DNA from: Lenisia limosa | Lineage: Eukaryota; Breviatea | Reading direction: 5' to 3' | DNA: 24,256 bases | Assembly: GCA_001655205.1 (NCBI GenBank) | Contig: LPNZ01010526.1 | Coordinates: forward strand, 1 to 24,256 | Part shown: one piece after another, positions 17,804-24,256 of the stretch | Layout: each line of letters opens with the position of its first letter | Numbering within the stretch: the stretch's first letter is position 1 | Position numbers and translations under genes: made by a program | Notes under the pieces: generated by a model | Database searches by the model: none | Told to the model about the DNA's origin: nothing | Seen by the model: only the letters and a program-made list of their open reading frames with translations

Positions 17804-20243
17804 TTAATTGCCCGGAGCTGTAGTAATTAGTGATGAGGAATCCAGCACAATAGGGAGAGAGGGGGTAGAATAGCAATTTTGGTGACAAAGAACGCCCAGA
17901 TTAACTCTGCTGACTTTGAAAAATGAGAATTATGAAAAAATGAAACATGAATTGGCTTCCCACCGCAGGTAAAGTCGGTTTGGAAGGTGCCAGTGCAGGT
18001 AGCCAGCGGAGTACCTAAGAAATAAGGGAGGCATCACGAATGCTTCATTTTAAGGTACCCAAAACCCTTCTTCCACGGAGTATGGACAATGTACGTTACA
18101 GTCTTTCTTCTTTTTTAATAGTATGAGCTAACTTCAATTCACCCAGTTGGTTACCCCTCCTCATTGAAAGCAGTTGTAACTCCTCATATTTTTATACCTA
18201 TCATATATCATACCTACGGTCCCAAAAAAGACAGAATTTCTCGATAAATACCCGATTAGTATCGATATTTTACTGGTCTGTTCGGACTGAAGGGAACCCT
18301 GACCCCCCCCCCNNNNNNNNNNNNNNNNNNNNNNNNNNNNNNNNNNNNNNNNNNNNNNNNNNNNNNNNNNNNCCATAGTCAAGACCTGAGCGGTTAGTTT
18401 CATGAGGAATGCGTATCTGATCGAAAAGCCCTGAAGATAAGAGGTAATAATGGTGGTATAAGAGGCTATAACGGTGGTATCAGGCCGAAGCCATTCACAC
18501 CTTCACGTAATAACTATACCTGACATGCGCAATGATAATTATGAGACAAGGGAGGTTTAATCCAAGAACTGTATGGTTTTACCCATGGAATGATGAACAT
18601 CAGACCCCCACCATTAGTGCAGTTTGACGTCATAGACGCGGCAAAGTTGGCATTGCAAGTAACTAAAGAGGTTAAATGAGGATTAAACACAAGACATTCT
18701 TTATGTCACCCCCCTCCCTTCCCTAAGCTAGTACCCAAATAACTTTTCTTGTAAAAGAACCCCCATGTTCTGTTAAGCCAATAATATCTCTATTTTACAT
18801 AATACATGTATCTTGAACAATTCTCAATGAACCCGAAGCTTCCTCTAATACACCCCTTAATCACAGCTTAAACAACTTTTCGCAACAGCTTTCAAAAGCA
18901 CTAGTGGTTACACGGCCTTTCCCTGATCAAACAAAACACCCCTCACTGGGCTGGCAAGTTGGGATATTAGTCCACCCAGATGCGTAGGAACATGAAGCGG
19001 TTCCGCTGGTTTGACTCAGCTCAAGGCCAGTAGGACAGGACCCCTGTGGGAGGTAAAAAGCTAATATATTATGCATGTAGGTCCCCTATGAAGTTTGATT
19101 TTGGGAAAGGGTCCATATTAAATGAAGGTGATGACTACATGTGGTGATGGTGATGAAAAGAGGCAAGCTGTCTGTGGTGGTGATGGAGTGCATCACTAAT
19201 TTATGCATAATTATATCTGATTTCTTACCCTTTGTGTTTCCAAAACTCTAATAAATACTTTTGAAGCATTAGCGTGACAAAATGGCTTGCCACGAAAGTG
19301 GAGCGAGAAATACTAGCACGCTCATAACCCGTACAGTAGCAGTGTAATCAGCAGTGAAAGTAGTGGCCGAAGCCCTTGTTCGTGTGTTAATTGTGACTAT
19401 GACGTTCTCATAAACAAAAGGCGCGTCAATGAGGCATGATACTCCTGGGCAAATGAGGGGAAAGAGACATGACACTCCTGTAAATAAAGGAAAATGTGAT
19501 ACTCCTATAAATATGGAAAAATGAGCCATCCTACTCCGAGGCTACCATTAGGGGATGAGCCTCAGGTTGAATCTACCCATCAAAAATAGTGACAAAAAAT
19601 GTTTATTATCAAATATATATTTAGCATCACTGATTGTTTACTTTGACGTAAATGAGAAAAGAATACACTACTATGTGTTTTCTATCACTAATCTGCTCGG
19701 ATCCCTCACCCACGGTTACTCAGCTCGTCAAATTCACCCTAAGAAGGTTAAAGTGGTATTTCATGGGGGGGGGGGGTGNNNNNNNNNNNNNNNNNNNNNN
19801 NNNNNNNNNNNNNNNNNNNNNNNNNNNNNNNNNNNNNNNNNNNNNNNNNNNNNNNNNNNNNNNNNNNNNNNNNNNNNNNNNNNNNNNNACCTTTGAAATG
19901 GCATGGCTCTCGAGAGAGGCAGGAAACAACTCGAGCTGGACTTTACCTGATTTGTCTTCAACTCTGCACGATGGGGAGTGGTGAGAGTGTTTTTAATTGG
20001 TTTCTACACGGGGTGGGGAGCGAAGACGTGTCCGAAAACCACCGAACACAGTCCGAATATAACAACCCGCGACTATACATCTCTCATACAACTGGATATG
20101 TTAAAAAATCAGTAGAAAATAGCAGTGAACATATCCACAAATATACTTTTAAAAGTGACGTGATTACTTGTTTCACGCGCAACCTCATACAGTATGGAGA
20201 AGACACTGGCCACAAGCAAGAGGTAAATGAAAGCACTACGCAT
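17804..20243 (-). CDS. Secreted sushi (CCP)-domain protein with short Cys modules, multi-exon
   Basis: Minus-strand exons: 20184-20243 (start), at least one unplaced exon, 19329-19444 (or 19477, or 19504), 18947-19043, 18612-18662, 17964-18014, 17804-17817 (TAA). The first exon encodes MRSAFIYLLLVASVFSILYE, a classic signal peptide. The next two form a sushi domain: Cys1 in VSCLIDAP, then FTADYTATVR, Cys2 in GSCPTGLELS, Cys3 in TASCSY, and the Trp plus Cys4 in SGWTNIPTCQP. The following exons are both exactly 51 nt, entered and left in phase 1, and encode ITCNANFAASMTSNCTN and GTPLATCTGTFQTDFTC. The last exon adds APGN. The protein is likely extracellular or surface-bound, and partners are unknown. 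The join from the first exon (phase 0) to 19329 (entered at phase 1) needs an extra exon, perhaps in the gap at 19779-19888. Confidence 0.62.
18215..18298. repeat. Hairpin family 2, copy 1
   Basis: Inverted-repeat element in a sushi-gene intron: left cggtcccaaaaaagacagaa, right tcgatattttactggtctg followed by ttcggactgaagggaacc. The right half is nearly the same as that of the copy at 22504. Confidence 0.6.
19439..19528. repeat. Three tandem copies of a 3' splice-site unit
   Basis: Units start at about 19439, 19471 and 19499 (atactcctgggcaaatg, acactcctgtaaataaag, atactcctataaatatgg). On the minus strand each reads a pyrimidine-rich stretch, AG, then GAGT[AG]TCA. The unit lengths between acceptors are 33 and 27 nt, both multiples of three. 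Confidence 0.8.
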
Positions 20244-21309
20244 CGTAATAGCTCTCTTCTTCTCTGGGAGGAGCTGAGTAAATTATACTGTCGCTATCGT
20301 GTAGGGTAACCCCCCCCCCCCCCCCNNNNNNNNNNNNNNNNNNNNNNNNNNNNNNNNNNNNNNNNNNNNNNNNNNNNNNNNNNNNNNNNNNNNNNNNNNT
20401 TGTTTTATATTTTGTTTTCTAATAATAAACTAACAACACCATTAAAAAAAACTGTTTAAAAAGCATTATAGGGCACCAGCCACAGATGACAGAGATAAAT
20501 AGATCGTAGATCTATTGAAGTCTGTTTCTTTACTGTACCTTTTCACTTTACATTAAAACTTTATTAATATTATATTATTTAAGGGCGAAATTCATCGACT
20601 TGAAGCCTTAGTTGAGCCTTAGTTAATTTCGTGAACTACTAACATGAGATTCACTAAATTCTTAGTTGCTCGCCAGCTTTCCCCTCACTCCCTGTGTATT
20701 TTTTTTTTATTTTCATTTGTTTTTTTAAATGATTTCTGCGGTTTTGCCCTGTCACTGTGCTTCTCTTCATTCTCCTGCTAGCTATACCCAAAAAGTATCT
20801 TCAGATAGGTTAGTAACTTAATTGTTTATGATCTACTTGGGTAATTACTGGGTAATTGTATATTGATTGAGCTTTTTACAGAACATGGCATATTTTCAGT
20901 TATATTATTATTGTGCATTTTTTATGTAGGCACGCAGAAAGCTGTATACACAAAGTTGAAACAAATAATTTAGTGAATTATTATTGTACAATCATCCGAT
21001 ATCTCTTATTAGTGCTGGTCTGGACGGCCTCGGTCAGATACAACCTTATTGTTTTATTTCTCATTGCTATATGATATATACTGTATGTATCCATTTTGAA
21101 GAGGGAGGTCTAAGCGAAGCAACAACCCGCATTGATTTTTGGTGAAATGATTAGAGACTTTAGTTTTGTTTCCATACACTTTTTGCAGCATTGATTACAT
21201 TGATGAATGTGTATGATACGCTGTTCCAAAAAAATATCGCTAAATATTAATATTTTTTTTATTTATCGAGAACAATTTTATTGAAGCATAGGGAAGCTTC
21301 AACGTAATC
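20244..21309. other. Intergenic, no gene seen
   Basis: Contains a C15 run and the gap 20326-20399 just upstream of the sushi-gene start, then AT-rich sequence with no spliced or long open frame I trust. The short repeat gccttagttgagccttagtt is at about 20605. Promoters of the divergent genes at 20243 and 21310 must lie here, but I see no recognisable core element. Confidence 0.5.
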
Positions 21310-21595
21310 ATGAAAGTGCCGCAGAGCGTGGTCACTTGCATATTGTTGCAACTTATTGAGAAGGGTTCAGGCATTAACACAGCTGATGTTGAGGTAGGAT
21401 GAGGGGGTAAACTCTTTATTCTAGAACTGTAAGCATGCTTTAATTAATAACATTTTGGTCTGAACCGTACAGAGGCGCCTTTTATGTGTTGTGCTGCCAT
21501 ACAATTGGAGCGGATACATGAGGCACTCAGAATCTGGTGTCACTATGTCACACTTGTACACAGCTCTGGATTTGATCCTCACTACTCCAGGATGA
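21310..21595 (+). CDS. Small two-exon gene, unknown function
   Basis: Exon 21310-21393 starts ATG and reads MKVPQSVVTCILLQLIEKGS then GINTADVE, ending GAG|gtagga in phase 0. A 79-nt intron ends tgaaccgtacag, and exon 21473-21595 reads RRLLCVVLPYNWSGYMRHSE then SGVTMSHLYTALDLILTTPG and TGA. The product would be 68 residues, with an amphipathic helical N-terminus. An in-frame TAG lies 24 bases upstream of the ATG, supporting this start unless an acceptor intervenes. An ATTAAA at 21624 could signal polyadenylation. It converges with the helicase gene ending at 21727. No family recognised. It could be the 3' end of a longer gene. Confidence 0.4.
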
Positions 21596-21726
21596 TGCAC
21601 AAAAGACTATCCCGTTGAAAGACCATTAAACCATTTATTAAAACAAAAACAGTCAACACCATATTACATTGAGACATCTTCTCTTTCTGAGCCTCGGTGT
21701 GAAATCAGTTTGGGTGGATAAGACGC

Positions 21727-23908
21727 TTAGTCTTTTTTCTTCTTTTCTTTCTTTTCCTTTTTCTCTTTCTTTTCCTTTTTCTCTTTCTTTTCCTTTTTCT
21801 CTTTCTTCTCTTTCTTTTCCTTTTTCTCTTTCTTTTCCTTTTTCTCCTTCTTTTCCTTCTCCTTTCCTTCCGACACAACCTCTTCTTCTGTTGCCTTGAC
21901 CTCTTCCTCCTGCTCTTCAGTCTCCTTTTCATCATCATCCTCAGCCTCATCATTATCATCACCCTCACTCTGTATCCTCTCGTCTTCCTCCTCCTCCTTC
22001 CTGGACTTCTTCTTTCCTTCCTCATCCTCCTCATCATCGTTCCTGGCTCTCTTGAGGTTGTTGTCGTCCTTGCGTGGACGCTTGGCGCTCTTGAGTGTCT
22101 TCACATCGTCTGTCTTGACTTCAGCTGAGAGCCGTGCCGCGAGAGTGTTTGATTGGTCGGTGGGGATTCCCCAGTTGGATTGTAAGACCAGTACCATAGA
22201 CTTCAGGCCTTCTTCGGTACTATGGGGGGGGGGGGGNNNNNNNNNNNNNNNNNNNNNNNNNNNNNNNNNNNNNNNNNNNNNNNNNNNNNNNNNNNNNNNN
22301 NNNNNNNNNNNNNNNNNNNNNNTTAATTCACTTTGTATGATAAATAAATTTACAACAGAACGCTCACACACATACAGACAATAAAGCCATGGGGGAAGAT
22401 AATACCAATGGAAAGCATTGTATATTTTTTAGAAAATAACACGAGCATCATCGAAAGGTACCAGTGCAGCATTGATAATACAACATGGATGGACAATTAT
22501 TGTGGCTTCAACTTGGTCAAATTCTTAATAATCCTCGAGTCGATATTTTATCGGTCTTGTTCGGACTGAAATGAAGCCAGTATCTGAGGTAATTTTCTGT
22601 TTTCAAGTATACACTCACGGTGGAGTAAGACTGAGGTAAGGCTGGGGCAGCAGGGGGAGGCCTTCATCATCTAAGGGGGCGCAGAGAGGCGCAGTTGGAG
22701 GCAATAGGCTGGCCTGTGGTGTAAGTATGTTAATATTTTTGCCTTTTATGTGACAAAGAACAATTATTAAGGACGCCAAGCATTGTTCATATTGTACTAA
22801 AATAAAAAGAAGACGGGGATTGAAATGACTTAAACATTCCCCTGTAACTTTTTCTCTTTCAGTCACGATTCTCAAACAGTTCAGAGCAGCCTAAGTAGGG
22901 TAAAAAATGGAGACAATAAAGCATCCAGATAATACATATGAAATAGTATACACTATTAGATAATTATCGTAATGATAGTGGTGTATGAGAGCATTGTTAT
23001 AAATGTTATAAATATAGTAATACACATAAAATAATTACATATGCATATGATACATCTGACTTATCAATAATGATTTAACAAGTTGCGAAGAGAGGCTGGG
23101 AAGTCACCCTCAATACCTGGAAATGGGGTTTCCAGTTAACAAGCTCGGATTCGTAGATGCGAACCTGAAGAGGTTAGGACAAAAAATAAGTCAGAACAAG
23201 AGCTACGATTTCTTTTCAAAACAAACAGTAGAGGAAGCGACAAGTTGTAACCACCAACCTCGCTGAGTTTGGAACCCGTAATTTCACGCATGATCTTCTT
23301 CAGGTACCCTACCTGTGACGTTAGTTCGAGTCATAAAGTGAGAATAAGAAAACTAGCAGTTGCGTCGAAATGTGAAATAGTGGTATCTGGCCAAAGCCGT
23401 CCATATCGTCATGCTTTTAAAGAGAGAGAGAGAGAGAGATATAGATATATAATATAGTATATGACATTTACTAAGGTAGTAAATATTATGATATTTATCA
23501 AATAATAATAGATACTATGATTACTGAGGTCATATACCGAATCATTATTCCCCACAAATACTTCATACTCTGCGCACCCTTGCCAACACCCCCTCCCACC
23601 TCCTGCCTGACAGCAAGGGTAACAGCCAACCCTGACCGTTCTGCACGAGCCGTACGACCAACTCTGTGGACATAGGTTTTGGTGTGGCCCTGAATTGGTG
23701 AATAATGCAGCAAATGTGTATTAAACTGAATAGCTTCACTTATGGGTTCAAAATACGTGGAAAATTTCGTTATTTATCAGTTTTTCAAAAGAAGTTCCCC
23801 ATTAGGTAACTTCCCCAAAAGGCAGGTCTTACCGGCGTGTCGTAGTTGATAACGAGGTCGACTGAGGGAATATCCATACCACGTGCCATCACATCTGAGC
23901 ACACCATG
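21727..23908 (-). CDS. DDX51: DDX51/Dbp6-type DEAD-box RNA helicase, C-terminal half with KKE-repeat tail
   Basis: Minus-strand exons: 23833-23908, 23600-23689, 23259-23312, 23117-23164, 22849-22890, 22619-22713, 21727-22219. All phases agree. Exon one holds motif V (VCSDVMARGMDIPSVDLVIN) and exon two motif VI (KTYVHRVGRTARAERSGLAV), with NYDTP across the junction. The following VGYLKKIMREITGSKLSE, VRIYESELVNWKPHFQ and AALNCLRIVTEREK match the spacing of the DDX51/Dbp6 C-terminus. These are nucleolar helicases for 60S ribosome assembly. Beyond the family's usual end come a Pro/Leu-rich exon and a 163-residue exon with EEGLKSMVLVLQSNWGIP, an acidic Asp/Glu region, and about a dozen KEKK units ending KKKKD. 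A minus-strand AATAAA at 21634-21639 follows the stop. If intron 22220-22618 is not spliced, the protein ends at TGA 22615 and the tail belongs to another gene. Upstream helicase exons lie beyond 23908 or outside the window. Confidence 0.7.
21735..21865. repeat. Imperfect tandem repeat encoding KEKK units
   Basis: Units such as tttcctttttctctttcttt repeat on the plus strand. The pyrimidine strand is the template side of the minus-strand KEKK-encoding tail. The tract is likely length-variable. Confidence 0.85.
22504..22579. repeat. Hairpin family 2, copy 2
   Basis: Ends ggcttcaacttggtc and gttcggactgaaatgaagcc, with cgatattttatcggtcttg between. It lies in the last intron of the helicase gene. 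Confidence 0.65.
23418..23452. repeat. AG/AT microsatellite
   Basis: A run of agagagagagagagagat passes into atagatatataatatag, in a helicase-gene intron. Confidence 0.9.
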
Positions 23909-24256
23909 CTAAAGAGGATAAAAACAGTGAATAGAAAAACGGGAGTTGACAGTTAGCTATGTGACCAGTGGGGTTTCACTTCGGTTCAAAAAAGACCTGG
24001 AAATTATCGATAGTTTTCGAAGATTTATCAAGATATTCAGTCTTTTTTTCGAACCGAAGTGAAGCCCTAGCGACCAGTAAGAACAATTGAGCCAAGGTAC
24101 GATTTGGTGAGGAACGCCTTATTTGAGCGTTAGTTGCTCGTGTTTGTTATTGCTTGTTTTTTTTGTGTTTTGTTTTGTTTGGAGTTTCATACTATTCGGT
24201 TCGTGATTAGTACCTTACGCTTATTCATCGAAATTTACTTCGTTTTACCCCCCCCC
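23909..24256. other. Helicase intron or upstream region, no exon recognised
   Basis: Apart from the hairpin element, the sequence is AT- and T-rich and ends in a C run at the window edge. I find no further helicase motif here. Confidence 0.5.
23968..24069. repeat. Hairpin family 2, copy 3 (best preserved)
   Basis: The left arm gtttcacttcggttcaaaaa(agac) pairs with the right arm gtctttttttcgaaccgaag(tgaagccc). The loop contains tatcgatagttttcgaag. It is about 100 bp with arms of about 28 bp, and lies beyond the first visible helicase exon, in its intron. Confidence 0.75.

Noticed and set aside
19761-20309. Plus-strand frames around the gap 19779-19888
   Set aside because: They depend on N being read through. 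The minus strand has a signal-peptide exon in the same region with a proper donor.
21669-21899. Plus-strand FPFSLS-repeat frame
   Set aside because: Antisense reading of the KEKK tandem repeat. No splice or start context.
24-22236. G/C homopolymers as G-quadruplex or regulatory elements
   Set aside because: Single long runs next to gaps and acceptors are better explained as intron C-tracts and sequencing failures. No four-run quadruplex pattern was seen.
21896-22384. Plus-strand serine-rich open frame opposite the KKE tail
   Set aside because: It is the complement of an acidic, Glu/Asp/Lys-rich coding exon on the minus strand. Low-complexity serine runs arise automatically from that composition.
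1-24256. Search for CRISPR arrays, tRNA, rRNA, operons or phage genes
   Set aside because: No regularly spaced repeats, no clover-leaf I could fold by eye, and the whole window has spliced eukaryotic gene structure.

Overview
The window is nuclear DNA from an intron-rich eukaryote. Coding sequence comes in short exons (about 25-135 nt, except one 493-nt terminal exon) separated by mostly short, AT-rich GT-AG introns. The gene content (a mu-homology-domain endocytic adaptor, an RCC1-repeat protein, a secreted sushi/CCP-domain protein, a DDX51/Dbp6-type helicase) and the transposons (DIRS-like tyrosine-recombinase retroelements, Tc1/mariner) fit a protist or simple animal-lineage organism. I cannot name the species. 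I joined exons by eye using splice sites and reading phase, so all spliced models are predictions. There are nine assembly gaps: 1187-1288, 2718-2792, 5353-5457, 12548-12651, 15871-15880, 18313-18372, 19779-19888, 20326-20399 and 22237-22322. Six of them abut a poly-C or poly-G run.

Layout. (1) About 70-6553, plus strand: a many-exon gene with a Pro/Ser-rich linker followed by a C-terminal domain resembling the muniscin (FCHO/SGIP/Syp1) mu-homology domain. (2) 7645-10083: relics of a minus-strand DIRS-like retroelement (gag start and tyrosine recombinase), split by a 1.39-kb Tc1/mariner element with 170-184-bp inverted repeats. (3) 10384-11113: ambiguous short exons on both strands, including a candidate plus-strand gene end at 11113. 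(4) 11239-15092, minus strand: an RCC1-repeat gene with at least eleven exons and no start found. (5) 15601-17252, plus strand: a second, internally deleted DIRS-like element (gag start, reverse transcriptase, RNase H, recombinase C-terminus). (6) 17804-20243, minus strand: a secreted protein with a signal peptide, one sushi domain and two 17-residue Cys-containing modules. (7) 21310-21595, plus strand: a small two-exon gene of unknown function, convergent with (8) 21727-23908+, minus strand: the 3' half of a DDX51/Dbp6-type DEAD-box helicase, probably ending in a long acidic, KKE-repeat tail.

Two families of short inverted-repeat elements (three copies each) sit mostly in introns. The host genes are unrelated single genes, not an operon. 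I see no CRISPR array, tRNA, rRNA or prokaryote-type gene cluster, and no convincing new multi-gene system. The most distinctive signals are a triplicated, frame-preserving 3' splice site in the sushi gene, C-tracts next to splice acceptors that coincide with the assembly gaps, and two divergent DIRS relics flanking the RCC1 gene.
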